This document shows, piece by piece, positions 8,611-17,243 of a stretch of DNA of 64,000 nucleotides (positions are counted from its first letter, which is position 1; every line of letters starts with the position of its first letter). The notes under the pieces are model-generated. The model saw only the letters and a list, made by a program, of their open reading frames with translations. It was not told the DNA's origin and did no database searches. The stretch covers positions 744,001 to 808,000 of the forward strand of contig JACKJB010000001.1 in the NCBI GenBank assembly GCA_020638155.1, given 5' to 3'. The position numbers and the translations under genes were made by a program. This stretch comes from Rhodospirillales bacterium. Its GTDB lineage: Bacteria; Pseudomonadota; Alphaproteobacteria; Micavibrionales; Micavibrionaceae.

Positions 8611-10065
8611 TTATGAAGAGTAGTACATCATGAATTCGATCGGGTGCGGCATGGTTTCATACATGTCGATCTCTTCCATCTTCAGGTCGATATAGCCTTG
8701 CAGCATGCCTTCGGTGAAGACATCGCCCTGCAGCAGGAATTCATGATCGACTTTGAGCGCTTCAATCGCTTCACGCAGCGAGCCACAAACTGTCGGAACC
8801 TGGGCCAGTTCATCGGCCGGCAGGTCGTACAGGTTTTTGTCCATGGCATCACCCGGATGGATTTTGTTCTGGATCCCGTCAAGACCGGCCATCAGCAGAG
8901 CTGCAAAGCATAGATATACGTTTGCCGTCGGGTCCGGGAAGCGGACTTCAACGCGTTTTGCCATCGGGGATGTCGCATAAGGAATGCGGCATGATGCGGA
9001 GCGGTTACGCTGTGAGTATGCCAGCAGGACCGGTGCCTCGTATCCCGGCACCAGACGTTTGTAGCTGTTGGTGGACGGGTTGGTGAAAGCGTTCAGTGCG
9101 CGGGCGTGTTTGATGACCCCGCCGATATAGTACAGGCAGTTTTCTGACAGGTCCGCATATTCGCTGCCGGCGAAGAGCGGCTTGCCGCCTTTGAACAGCG
9201 ATTGGTGGCAGTGCATGCCGGAACCGTTATCGCCATAGACCGGTTTCGGCAGGAAGGTTGCCGTTTTGCCGTAGGCGTGAGCAACATTATGCACGACGTA
9301 TTTGTAAAGCTGCATATTGTCGGCACAGTCGGTCAGGGTTGAGTATTTGATCCCCAGCTCGCACTGGCTCGGCGCGACTTCATGGTGGTGCTTTTCAACC
9401 GGTACGCCCATGTGCTTCATGACCGTAACCATTTCAGCGCGGATGTTGGACAGGCTGTCGACCGGGGCTTCCGGGAAGTAGCCGCCTTTGACGTTCGGGC
9501 GGTGACCCAGGTTGCCACCGTCATATTCGGTGCCGCGGTTGTACGGGCCTTCTTCACTGTCGATGCGGTAACCGACATGGTTCATTTCAACATTGACGCG
9601 TACGTCTTCGAAAACGAAAAACTCAGCTTCCGGGCCAACGTTAATGGTGTCGGCGATTCCGGTTTTTTTCAGGTATTCTTCAGCAGATTTTGCGATGGAG
9701 CGTGGGTCGCGTTCGTAAGGTTTGCCGGTTGCCGGTTCGATAACATCGCAGAAGACTTTCATTGTCGGCTGTGCCGAGAACGGGTCCATGCACCATTTGG
9801 AAACGTCGGGACGCAGAATCATGTCCGATTCATTGATGGTTTTCCACCCGGCGATTGATGAGCCGTCAAAGAAAATACCGGTTTCGATCATGTCCTTATC
9901 AATCGAGTCTAGGTGCTGGGCGGTGTGCTGCCATTTACCGCGCGGATCGGTGAAGTTGAAATCGATATATTCGACTTCGTTTTCCTCCAGCGCTTTCATG
10001 AAATCGCTGGTGCTTTTGCTTGTAAAACTGCTGGTATTCTTGGTTTTCAGGGTTGTCATGGACAT
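8611..10065 (-). CDS. glnA: Glutamine synthetase, type I
   Basis: This is a 484-residue GSI enzyme that makes glutamine from glutamate, ammonia and ATP. Visible signatures are the FFDGSSI region, the metal-binding GPEAEFF, HHHEVAPSQCE, and NGSGMHCHQS. The adenylylation loop NLYDLP has its target Tyr at residue 413, so the enzyme is of the GSI-beta class controlled by GlnE. Numbering is shifted by about 16 against E. coli because of a Ser/Thr/Lys-rich N-terminal extension. The start is ATG 10065, with GAGGA 5 nt upstream; a second ATG lies at 10059. In many alphaproteobacteria glnB precedes glnA; here the upstream region holds no PII gene. Confidence 0.97.
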   Translation of the reverse strand: MSMTTLKTKNTSSFTSKSTSDFMKALEENEVEYIDFNFTDPRGKWQHTAQHLDSIDKDMIETGIFFDGSSIAGWKTINESDMILRPDVSKWCMDPFSAQPTMKVFCDVIEPATGKPYERDPRSIAKSAEEYLKKTGIADTINVGPEAEFFVFEDVRVNVEMNHVGYRIDSEEGPYNRGTEYDGGNLGHRPNVKGGYFPEAPVDSLSNIRAEMVTVMKHMGVPVEKHHHEVAPSQCELGIKYSTLTDCADNMQLYKYVVHNVAHAYGKTATFLPKPVYGDNGSGMHCHQSLFKGGKPLFAGSEYADLSENCLYYIGGVIKHARALNAFTNPSTNSYKRLVPGYEAPVLLAYSQRNRSASCRIPYATSPMAKRVEVRFPDPTANVYLCFAALLMAGLDGIQNKIHPGDAMDKNLYDLPADELAQVPTVCGSLREAIEALKVDHEFLLQGDVFTEGMLQGYIDLKMEEIDMYETMPHPIEFMMYYSS

Positions 10066-10208
10066 GGAATTCCTCGTTTTGTCGTTTGCCGTTATTGCGT
10101 TGCACCTATGTATAAAATGCATATCTGTCATGCATAAAGCTGTGTAACACGCTTTGAGTGCTGCGTAAAGAAAAGTTTATAAGATTTCGACTTTTCGCGT
10201 GGAAAATC

Positions 10209-10238
10209 TTGACGGGACACAGTGTTACGGGGTAGACA
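10209..10238 (+). promoter_or_regulatory. Candidate promoter of tRNA-His
   Basis: TTGACG (10209-10214) and TAGACA (10233-10238) are separated by 18 bp. They lie just upstream of the tRNA, at a distance suitable for a short leader. Confidence 0.45.
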
Positions 10239-10255
10239 ATCTTTTCCCGACCTGT

Positions 10256-10331
10256 GGCGGCTGTAGCTCAGTGGTAGAGCACTCGGTTGTGGTCCGAGTT
10301 GTCGTGGGTTCGATCCCCATCAGCCGCCCCA
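10256..10331 (+). tRNA. tRNA-His (anticodon GTG)
   Basis: The cloverleaf is complete. The acceptor GCGGCTG (10257-10263) pairs with CAGCCGC (10321-10327), the anticodon stem CTCGG/CCGAG encloses GTG (10289-10291), and the T-loop is GGTTCGATCC. The extra G at 10256 opposite C 10328 is the G-1:C73 identity pair of tRNA-His, which in most alphaproteobacteria is absent or differs, so it is worth noting. CCA is encoded. Confidence 0.96.
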
Positions 10332-10381
10332 TTTTCCAGTTCATCCCCATTTTAAATTTTTGAGGATAGTAACCCTTTGTT

Positions 10382-11242
10382 TTGAAACAGACTCTAAGAC
10401 ATACGAAGACGATAGTCATTTGCGTGATGCTTTTTGTTCTCGTCAATCTTACTGCTCCGCCGGCGATGGCGGTGCGCAGTTGCGTTAATACAGGAGTGCC
10501 TTTCCTTATTAACGGACAGGATGTCGGTTACGATGTCGAAATTATACTTTCGAATTACAGCCTGGATTACGATTATATCCCGCAATTTGGCGAAGAAGGA
10601 GAAGCGCATTGGACTGTGCTGGACGACGGTACGATCCGTGTCTTTTTCCATCCTGAAAATTGTTATGATACGGGGTGTCAGTATTATCTCTATGTCGGGT
10701 TACACGATCCTATAGGGATTCAGGATAACCGGTCATGTTCGGGGTATGACGGTCAGGGCAGTGTAAAAGGAAAACAGGTAAACTTTACGGGAGCTTTCCG
10801 TTTTGTTGCAGGGGAGGAAAGGAATCGTAAATCGTTTTTTATTACGCCCGCTTATACATATGAAGATGCGGCGCACAAGGTTAAAAGGGTTTGTGCTTTT
10901 AATAACTATGGCGGCGTGAATAAGGCACTGGATCAGGCGTATATGGATCATTCGGAGCGTGACTGGTGGCATAATATTTACTGGGGTACATGGTATGATC
11001 CGGTAAAAATGTTTCCTGATGGTGTGCAAGTACCTGGAGCATGGGTTTATTTTAATGAAGATCTGAATAAGTCAAGCGCCAGAGCTGAAGCGCTGGCCAG
11101 AGAAAAATGGCCGAACGAAGCGCCCCCGCATTTCAAAACGGATAAAGTAGTTCTGATGCAGGCCGGAATAGGCCCGGAATACAAGGTAGGGGAGGGCTTG
11201 CTGGTCTTTGACGTTAAAAACCTGAATTTGGATGTTCGTTAA
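10382..11242 (+). CDS. Secreted Cys-containing protein of unknown function
   Basis: The 286-residue product has an N-terminal hydrophobic segment with likely cleavage after PAMA (about residue 30). The mature part is rich in Tyr, Trp and Asp and carries several Cys (SCVNTG, ENCYDTGCQYY, NRSCSGYDG, RVCAF), which could form disulfides in the periplasm. I recognise no family. The start is uncertain: TTG 10382 is the first in frame, but GAGGA (10362-10366) is 15 nt away, and the first bases lie in a copy of a MITE-like end (see findings). It is followed convergently by the DUF350 gene after 6 bp. Confidence 0.6.
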   Translation: MKQTLRHTKTIVICVMLFVLVNLTAPPAMAVRSCVNTGVPFLINGQDVGYDVEIILSNYSLDYDYIPQFGEEGEAHWTVLDDGTIRVFFHPENCYDTGCQYYLYVGLHDPIGIQDNRSCSGYDGQGSVKGKQVNFTGAFRFVAGEERNRKSFFITPAYTYEDAAHKVKRVCAFNNYGGVNKALDQAYMDHSERDWWHNIYWGTWYDPVKMFPDGVQVPGAWVYFNEDLNKSSARAEALAREKWPNEAPPHFKTDKVVLMQAGIGPEYKVGEGLLVFDVKNLNLDVR

Positions 11243-11248
11243 TCCGGC

Positions 11249-12133
11249 CTATATCGATGAAATCAGCAGTCCGATTGAGATGTAGATCACAGCCTGCAGG
11301 GCGCCGACGGCAATGTTTTTCTGCTCTACGACTTCTTTTTTCGTGTCGACGCGCCACAGGATGATGCGCTCGGCGATCAGGCTCAGGACTTTCCAGGCGA
11401 TGACGGCGACGATGGCGGCAACGAACCACGCGATAAGAATGGTCGGCAGGTCGTAGCTTTCGTAAACAACGATATGGGCGGCGGTGGCGATGGCAAAAGC
11501 CGTGCCTATTTTCTGGCCTGCAAAGCGCAGGGCGAGGGAGGTATTGCCTTTTTTAAGCTCGTCCTGCAGGTCGTTGTCTTTGTGGGCCGCTTTGAAGGCT
11601 TGACGCTTAATCAGGGTCATCGTTGTCAGGATTAACTGAGAAACGGCATAACCGGCCAGCAGGGCGATAACGCTTTCGAGATCGAAGCCAATAACCCAGA
11701 TCAGGACGGTGTGCAGGATAATTGCGGCGGCCAGCACGTTGCCGGCATCTGCGATCCCTACGGCGATATTGCCTTTGACGATTTCATCGCGCAGCGAGAC
11801 CGCGGGCAGGGTGATCTTGTCAAAGATCAGCCGGGTCAGGGCCATCAGGGCTATCCCCATGATCCCGAAAACGCCGACAGCCATAATGGCATATTCGACA
11901 TCGATTTCCGGGCTGCCGTAAAATGTGCCGGTCAGCATGATTGTGATCGCGAAGGTCGTCGCGGCAAGCGAGATACCGAAGGCCGGATTGTCTTTGCTCA
12001 GCAATTCTTTGGTCGCATTTATATGCGCGATAGCGCCGGAGAAGAAGCGCAGGCCCGTAAACAGGGCGATAACGATCAGCAGGTTCAGCAGGATAATCTG
12101 GTTGTAATAGTGATCCCAGTAAATGGCTTCCAT
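11249..12133 (-). CDS. DUF350 (YjfL-type) inner-membrane protein, duplicated
   Basis: This 294-residue protein has about eight hydrophobic segments. A DUF350-like half-repeat recurs four times, each opening with a polar turn and then a small-residue helix: SKDNPAFGISLAA, VKGNIAVGIADAG, KKGNTSLALRFAG and EQKNIAVGALQAV. Known DUF350 proteins such as YjfL carry about half of this, so the gene looks like an internal duplication. The molecular function is unknown. The start ATG 12133 follows AAGGAG with 7-nt spacing. Confidence 0.85.
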   Translation of the reverse strand: MEAIYWDHYYNQIILLNLLIVIALFTGLRFFSGAIAHINATKELLSKDNPAFGISLAATTFAITIMLTGTFYGSPEIDVEYAIMAVGVFGIMGIALMALTRLIFDKITLPAVSLRDEIVKGNIAVGIADAGNVLAAAIILHTVLIWVIGFDLESVIALLAGYAVSQLILTTMTLIKRQAFKAAHKDNDLQDELKKGNTSLALRFAGQKIGTAFAIATAAHIVVYESYDLPTILIAWFVAAIVAVIAWKVLSLIAERIILWRVDTKKEVVEQKNIAVGALQAVIYISIGLLISSI

Positions 12134-12279
12134 GACGCGACTCCTTTGTGTTCTGTTTGATTCCTATCAAAAAATCAGGGCGGAGTCTTATGGCGTGGTG
12201 AATTTATATACAGGTTATCGTGCCTTTAAGCGTGAAATTTTGTCTGTTCAGTGTGTGCCCGACAGGATAACGTAACGGC

Positions 12280-13785
12280 ATGTTTTTAGGACTTCAAAAA
12301 CCGAAAGCCGATCAGGGGCCTCTCGCAGAAATCGTCAGCAATGCGCAGATGCGGCAAGCTGACGCGGCGACGATTGAAGCCGGTGTGCCGGGCTATAATT
12401 TGATGACGGCTGCGGGGCAGAGCGTGGCGAATATCGTTCACGAATCTTATCCGCATCATACTGTGCTGGTGTTATGCGGCCCCGGCAATAATGGTGGGGA
12501 CGGCTTTGTCGCGGCGATGTTCCTGAAAGGACTGGGGCACCGGGTTGAGGTGATGAGTCTTGTTTCCGGGTGGAAGCTGAAAGGTGATGCGAAGACTGCG
12601 TATAAGGATTGGGGCGGGAAAGCGCTTGGCTTTAAAAAGCTGCCGGAACTGCCTGCGGATACGGTCGTTATTGACGCGGTGTTCGGCACGGGATTGTCGA
12701 AACCGTTGGAAGAGCCTGTGACTTCTGTTTTTCAGATGGTCAGGGAGCAGGACTGGCCGGTGGTCGCCGTTGATATCCCCAGCGGGGTTAACGGGGATAC
12801 GGGCGCTGCGGATCCGGCAGTGCTGGAGGCGGATTATACGGTGACGTTCTTCCGGAAAAAGCTGGGGCATGTGCTGATGCCGGGCATGGGAATGTGCGGC
12901 CCGGTCAGTGTACATGATATCGGTATCGAGCCGGATGTGCTGGCACAGACAGACTTTGCCGTGTGGGAAAATGATCCGGCGTTATGGCGAGAAAAGATGC
13001 CGCATCCGGGTAAGGACGGGCATAAATACAGCCGGGGGCATCTTGTGATTCTTGGCGGGGCGCGCATGACCGGGGCGGCAAGGCTGGCATCCGAAGCGGC
13101 GATGCGGGCGGGGGCCGGGCTATGTACGATTGCGGCGGACCGCGAGGCGAAAGAGATTTATCAAAAGGGCGCTGCGCATATTCTGTATGAAGAGTTGCGA
13201 GGGATGGCCGGTTTTCCGGAGCACCTGGCCGATTCCAAACGGAATGTAGGGCTGATCGGGCCGGGGGCGGGGCTTGATGATGCTGACGGGCTACGGCGGG
13301 CGGTGCTTGGTGTTCTGGAGACGGGGAAGCCTGCCGTGCTTGATGCCGATGCGCTGAGCTGTTTTGCCGATGATCCCGGTGCGCTGCATAAAGCCCTGCA
13401 TGAGAAGGCCGTGTTGACTCCGCATGACGGGGAGTTCGCGCGGATTTTTCCGTCCGTGGAAGGGGTGCAGAAACTGGGGAAGGTCGAACGCGCCGCGGCC
13501 TTGTGTCCGGCAGTCGTTCTGTTGAAGGGGGCGGATACTGTGATTGCGCAGGCCGGGCGCAAGAGCGTGATTAATACCCATGCGACGCCCTGGCTGGCGA
13601 CGGCAGGGTCGGGCGATGTGCTGGCCGGGATCATTGCCGGGCTGATGGCACAGAATATGCCGGCCTTTGAAGCCGCCTGCGCCGGAGCATGGATCCACGG
13701 CGAGGCGGCGGAGCGTAAGGGGCCGGGGCTGGTGGCACCGGACATTATTGAAGAAGTTCCGGCTGTGCTGCGGGATTTTGCTTGA
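12280..13785 (+). CDS. nnrDE: Bifunctional NAD(P)HX epimerase / ADP-dependent dehydratase
   Basis: This 501-residue fusion repairs hydrated NAD(P)H. The N-terminal YjeF_N domain (about 15-225) epimerises NAD(P)HX and shows the phosphate loop GPGNNGGDGF and the DAVFGTGL motif. The C-terminal ribokinase-like domain (about 235-498) is the ADP/ATP-dependent dehydratase, with GGARMTGAARLA, DADAL, LTPHDGEF and the signature GSGDVLAG near residue 445. Fusion of the two domains is the common bacterial arrangement. The start is ATG 12280. In many alphaproteobacteria this gene lies near glnB-glnA, which fits the position 2.2 kb from glnA here. Confidence 0.94.
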   Translation: MFLGLQKPKADQGPLAEIVSNAQMRQADAATIEAGVPGYNLMTAAGQSVANIVHESYPHHTVLVLCGPGNNGGDGFVAAMFLKGLGHRVEVMSLVSGWKLKGDAKTAYKDWGGKALGFKKLPELPADTVVIDAVFGTGLSKPLEEPVTSVFQMVREQDWPVVAVDIPSGVNGDTGAADPAVLEADYTVTFFRKKLGHVLMPGMGMCGPVSVHDIGIEPDVLAQTDFAVWENDPALWREKMPHPGKDGHKYSRGHLVILGGARMTGAARLASEAAMRAGAGLCTIAADREAKEIYQKGAAHILYEELRGMAGFPEHLADSKRNVGLIGPGAGLDDADGLRRAVLGVLETGKPAVLDADALSCFADDPGALHKALHEKAVLTPHDGEFARIFPSVEGVQKLGKVERAAALCPAVVLLKGADTVIAQAGRKSVINTHATPWLATAGSGDVLAGIIAGLMAQNMPAFEAACAGAWIHGEAAERKGPGLVAPDIIEEVPAVLRDFA

Positions 13786-13833
13786 ATTCAGAGCCGATAT
13801 TTGGTTGATATACGGGGCGTGAATGCGCAGACG

Positions 13834-13898
13834 GTCCTCCTGCGCCAAGGCTTCGGAGGACGTAAGAAAACCTAAATCGCTATGCGATCGATGTTTTC
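13834..13898 (+). repeat. Two tandem hairpins upstream of tRNA-Leu
   Basis: The first hairpin pairs GTCCTCC (13834-13840) with GGAGGAC (13855-13861). The second pairs GAAAAC plus ATCGC (13866-13880) with GCGAT plus GTTTTC (13884-13898) around a TAT loop, with matched 4-nt internal loops. They occupy the place where the tRNA promoter would be expected. Confidence 0.55.
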
Positions 13899-13902
13899 TA
13901 AC

Positions 13903-13987
13903 GCGGATGTGGTGAAATTGGTAGACACGCTAGATTTAGGTTCTAGTGCCGCAAGGCGTGGGGGTTCAAGTCCCTCCATCCGCACCA
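13903..13987 (+). tRNA. tRNA-Leu (anticodon TAG)
   Basis: This is a class II tRNA with a long variable arm. The acceptor GCGGATG (13903-13909) pairs with CATCCGC (13977-13983). The anticodon TAG lies at 13937-13939 in a stem CTAGA/TCTAG, the discriminator is A 13984, and CCA is encoded. Confidence 0.96.
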
Positions 13988-14006
13988 TTCTTACCCTTTG
14001 ATGGGG

Positions 14007-14396
14007 TTACAGGTAATCTTTCAGAATTTCGCTGAGTGTGTTTACGCCGTCTTTGAGGATGTAGCTTTTGACGTCCAGCTGTTCGGCGCGCTCTTTATCT
14101 TCCGGTTTGTCTGAGGTTGTCAGGATAAAGGCTGTGTTTTGTTTCAGGGTCTGATCCTGCTGCATGTTTTCAAGGAATGTAAGACCGTCCATGCGCGGCA
14201 AATTGATATCGACAAGGATCAGGCAGGGTTGGGGGATCGCTTCTGTTCCTTCGCCGCGTAGCACACGAAGCGCGTCAACACCGTCTTCCACGGCATGGAC
14301 CGGATTTTCGATCCCTGCTTTTTTCAGCGTTCTTTTGACGATTTCAACGTCAACTTCGTTATCTTCGAGAAGCAATATTGGCATTAAACCGGACAT
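14007..14396 (-). CDS. Single-domain response regulator (CheY-like)
   Basis: The 129-residue product is only a receiver domain. The acidic pocket is EDNEVD (residues 11-16), the phospho-acceptor is Asp63 in LVDINLPRMDG, the switch Thr lies in ILTTSD, and the conserved Lys in YILKDG. The pattern is typical of stand-alone regulators paired with bacteriophytochrome or hybrid kinases. No kinase or output gene is adjacent, so its partner is unknown. Confidence 0.9.
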   Translation of the reverse strand: MSGLMPILLLEDNEVDVEIVKRTLKKAGIENPVHAVEDGVDALRVLRGEGTEAIPQPCLILVDINLPRMDGLTFLENMQQDQTLKQNTAFILTTSDKPEDKERAEQLDVKSYILKDGVNTLSEILKDYL

Positions 14397-14640
14397 CGTA
14401 ATAATCCCTAATAAAAATAAAAAATATCAATGTATACGAGGGTTTGTGAGTTGGATATGCAACCCTGCGTACGTGTAAATATACAGAACTTATATATGGA
14501 TTTTAAACAGGGCTTTGACAAGAGGGAAACAATCCTATTGGGGAAATGGGCTGGAAAACTTCTTTGGCCTTTACATAGCCCCCAGAAATCGTTAGAAAGA
14601 GCGAGTTTTTTTATAAATTCCCGAGCATAAGGTATGAATG

Positions 14641-16065
14641 ATGCAGGTTAAAGAAGTCAAAAGCGAAGGTCTGAGCCACGAGCTGGAAGTTACGGTTACT
14701 GCGAAGGATATCGATCAAAAGGTTGATATGAAGCTGCAGGAATACAGCAAAACCATGAAATTGCCGGGGTTCCGTCCGGGGCATGTGCCGCTGAATATCC
14801 TGAAGCAGCGCTATGGCAAGGCTGTTCTTGGGGAAGTCCTGGAGCAGGCTGTGAATGACAGCACCCAGAAAGTCCTGATGGATAAAAACCTGCGTCCGGC
14901 ACTGCAGCCGAAAATCGAAGTTAAAGAGTTCGATGAAGGCAAAGACCTGGTGTATTCGATGGTTGTCGAGGTTATGCCGGAATTTGAAATTATGGACCTG
15001 AAGACCGTTAAGCTTGAAAAGCCGGTTGCCAAGGCCGACAAGAAAGCTGTCGATGATGCGCTGGAACGGATTGCTTCCAGCAATAAGGACAGCGAAGTTG
15101 TCGAACGTGCTGCGAAGAAAGGTGACATTCTTGTCATCGATTTCCATGGTCGTACCAAAGATGACGGTGTCGAGCATCAGGGCATGCATGCCCACGGGCA
15201 GCAGCTGGAGCTGGGCAGCGGGCAGTTTATTGCCGGGTTTGAAGATCAGCTGACCGGCAAAAAAGCCGGTGACAAGGTAGAGGTTACTGTGACCTTCCCT
15301 GATCCGTACCATTCAGCAGAGCTGGCTGGCCGTGAGGCGATCTTTGACGTTGATGTGCAGGAAGTTCGTGAAACCAAGCCTGCGAAAATCGATGACGAGT
15401 TTGCAAAACAGCTGGGTCTTGAAGATGAAAAAGCCCTGCGTAAGGCTGTGGAAGAGCAAATTCAGGCTGAATATGACCAGGTCAGCCGCATGAAGCTGAA
15501 GCGCGAGCTGCTGGATCTTCTGGATGACAAGCATGATTTCCCGGTTCCCGCAGGGATGCTGGAGTTGGAATTCGGCAACATCCGCCAGCAGATTGCGATC
15601 GAGCGTCCGGATCAGGTTCAGGACGGCGAACTGAAACTGGCGAAGGATGAGGAAGAGGAGCTGCAGGCCATTTCCGAGCGCCGTGTGCGCCTTGGTATGA
15701 TCCTGTCCGAAGTTGGCCGCCAGAACAACATCCAGGTGACCGATCATGAATTGCAGCGCGCTGTGATTACCGAAGCGCAGCGTTATCCGGGTCAGGAAGC
15801 GCAGGTCTTCGAATATTACAAAAGCAACCGTCAGGCTCTCGAAGCTCTGCGGGCGCCTGTGTACGAAGATAAGGTCGTTGACTTTATCGTCGAGCTGGCT
15901 GATATCAAGGAGAAGGACGTCTCTGTTGATGCGCTGACCGCCGATGATGAGGATGATGAATCCTATCTCGATAAGAAAAAGGGCAAGAAGTCTTCTTCTT
16001 CAGAAGGTGGAGAAAAGAAAGCCCCGGCCAAGAAAGCCGCAGCGAAAAAGAAAAAGGCATCCTAA
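14641..16065 (+). CDS. tig: Trigger factor
   Basis: The product has 474 residues (475 if ATG 14638 is used; the two ATGs are adjacent and share AAGG at 14629-14632). The order is a ribosome-binding domain with the signature GFRPGHVP (about 41-48), a FKBP-type PPIase domain (about 160-245) and a helical chaperone domain. The C-terminal tail is unusually rich in Lys, Ala, Glu and Ser. Trigger factor binds nascent chains at the ribosome exit. It heads the tig-clpP-lon quality-control cluster. The stop codon lies in the loop of a terminator-like hairpin. Confidence 0.96.
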   Translation: MQVKEVKSEGLSHELEVTVTAKDIDQKVDMKLQEYSKTMKLPGFRPGHVPLNILKQRYGKAVLGEVLEQAVNDSTQKVLMDKNLRPALQPKIEVKEFDEGKDLVYSMVVEVMPEFEIMDLKTVKLEKPVAKADKKAVDDALERIASSNKDSEVVERAAKKGDILVIDFHGRTKDDGVEHQGMHAHGQQLELGSGQFIAGFEDQLTGKKAGDKVEVTVTFPDPYHSAELAGREAIFDVDVQEVRETKPAKIDDEFAKQLGLEDEKALRKAVEEQIQAEYDQVSRMKLKRELLDLLDDKHDFPVPAGMLELEFGNIRQQIAIERPDQVQDGELKLAKDEEEELQAISERRVRLGMILSEVGRQNNIQVTDHELQRAVITEAQRYPGQEAQVFEYYKSNRQALEALRAPVYEDKVVDFIVELADIKEKDVSVDALTADDEDDESYLDKKKGKKSSSSEGGEKKAPAKKAAAKKKKAS

Positions 16066-16078
16066 CCGGGATGCCTTT
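16053..16078 (+). terminator. Hairpin terminator overlapping the end of tig
   Basis: AAAGGCATCC (16053-16062) pairs with GGATGCCTTT (16069-16078). The TAA stop of tig (16063-16065) is in the loop. The T tract after it is weak (CCCTTCTCT), so termination strength is uncertain. Confidence 0.6.
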
Positions 16079-16127
16079 CCCTTCTCTGGGGGAAAGTTCT
16101 TTCGTTCAGTTTGGAATCCTCTTCGAA

Positions 16128-16256
16128 CGTCATTCCCGCGGCACGGCAAGGCCGTGCTTTTCTGCGGGAATCCAGAAGAAGACGGCGAACGAAGTTCGCC
16201 GACATATGGATCCCCGCCGTTTTAACAAAATCAGAGATTTTGTCGCGGGGATGACG
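16128..16256. repeat. Composite palindromic repeat, family A (copy 1)
   Basis: The 129-bp unit begins with CGTCATTCCCGCG and ends with CGCGGGGATGACG, which are inverted copies with one mismatch. It contains three nested hairpins: one around 16141-16158, one made of GGCGAAC/GTTCGCC (16183-16199), and one made of AAAATC/GATTTT near 16227-16242. The core GACATATGGATCCCCG is shared with the copy at 61819-61966. It lies between tig and clpP. Confidence 0.8.
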
Positions 16257-16369
16257 CAAGGGAATGCTTCTAAACTGTGTATGATCGCGTTTAGCTCTTG
16301 AACAAACGTATCTGCCGCGATACGTTTTGTACTGTAGAGATTCCAACCAAGCCGACGAAAGTTGCTGTC

Positions 16370-17017
16370 ATGACCGAACGCGATCCGATTAATACCTTTT
16401 ATGATTACCTTGTCCCGACCGTTGTTGAGCAAACCAACCGCGGCGAACGGGCTTATGATATTTATTCGCGCCTGTTGAAGGAGCGGATTATCTTCCTGAC
16501 AGGGGAAGTGAACGACCAGGTTTCGGCATTGATCTGCGCACAGCTGCTGTTCCTTGAGTCGGAAAACCCGAAGAAAGATATTTCTTTTTACATTAACTCG
16601 CCGGGCGGGGTGGTGACTTCAGGTCTCGCGATGTATGACACGATGCAGTATATCAAGCCGGAAGTGTCTACGGTTTGTATCGGTCAGGCCGCGTCCATGG
16701 GCTCGCTGCTGCTGACGGCGGGGGCTGCGAATAAACGTTTTGCCTTGCCGCATGCGCGGATCATGATCCACCAGCCGCATGGCGGGGCGCAAGGGCAGGC
16801 GACCGATATTGAGATCCAGGCGAAAGAGATTTTGCGTCTGCGGTCCAAGCTGAACGATATTTATGTTCATCACACCGGCCAGAAGCTGAGCGTGATCGAA
16901 AAGGCGATGGATCGCGATAACTTTATGTCTGCCGAAGAAGCCCAGAAATTCGGGTTGATCGACCAGGTGGTTGATACGCGTGCTGAGGCAAAAGAAGACG
17001 AAAAAGCGAAGAAATAA
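16370..17017 (+). CDS. clpP: ATP-dependent Clp protease proteolytic subunit
   Basis: This 215-residue serine peptidase forms the tetradecameric chamber that degrades unfolded proteins fed by a Clp ATPase. The catalytic triad is Ser109 (GQAASMGS), His134 (MIHQPHGG) and Asp183. The start is ATG 16370, whose N-terminus matches the family just before VVEQTNRGERAYDIYSRLLKERI; the frame is open to TTG 16298 but that extension is not conserved, and no good Shine-Dalgarno is visible for either. A CTTGAA box at 16297-16302 might be part of a heat-shock promoter, but no clear -10 follows. The usual neighbour clpX is missing. Confidence 0.96.
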   Translation: MTERDPINTFYDYLVPTVVEQTNRGERAYDIYSRLLKERIIFLTGEVNDQVSALICAQLLFLESENPKKDISFYINSPGGVVTSGLAMYDTMQYIKPEVSTVCIGQAASMGSLLLTAGAANKRFALPHARIMIHQPHGGAQGQATDIEIQAKEILRLRSKLNDIYVHHTGQKLSVIEKAMDRDNFMSAEEAQKFGLIDQVVDTRAEAKEDEKAKK

Positions 17018-17042
17018 TATTTCGTGCGGATTTTTTTCATTT

Positions 17043-17066
17043 AAACCCCGGCCAAAACCGGGGTTT
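17043..17066 (+). terminator. Terminator-like hairpin after clpP
   Basis: AAACCCCGG (17043-17051) pairs perfectly with CCGGGGTTT (17058-17066) around CCAAAA. It lacks a strong T tract. Its position before a 180-bp gap suggests that clpP and lon are transcribed separately. Confidence 0.6.
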
Positions 17067-17243
17067 AATGCATTAAGAGCCCTTTGAATGGCTTGATTTG
17101 AGGGTGAAACACCCCATTTCATAAATAAATTGATTTGTGCGGGGCTGGCAACTTCCTCTTAATATTCATATACTATGATTATAGAGTAGGTGTTTACGAG
17201 AGCTGTACCCGGCTTCTTTTCAAAAAACGGAGAATAAGAACAT

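Noticed and set aside
14397..14640. Region between the response regulator and tig searched for a gene
   Set aside because: The 66-codon ORF at 14430 has no Shine-Dalgarno and no protein-like pattern; the stretch is best read as divergent leaders and promoters.
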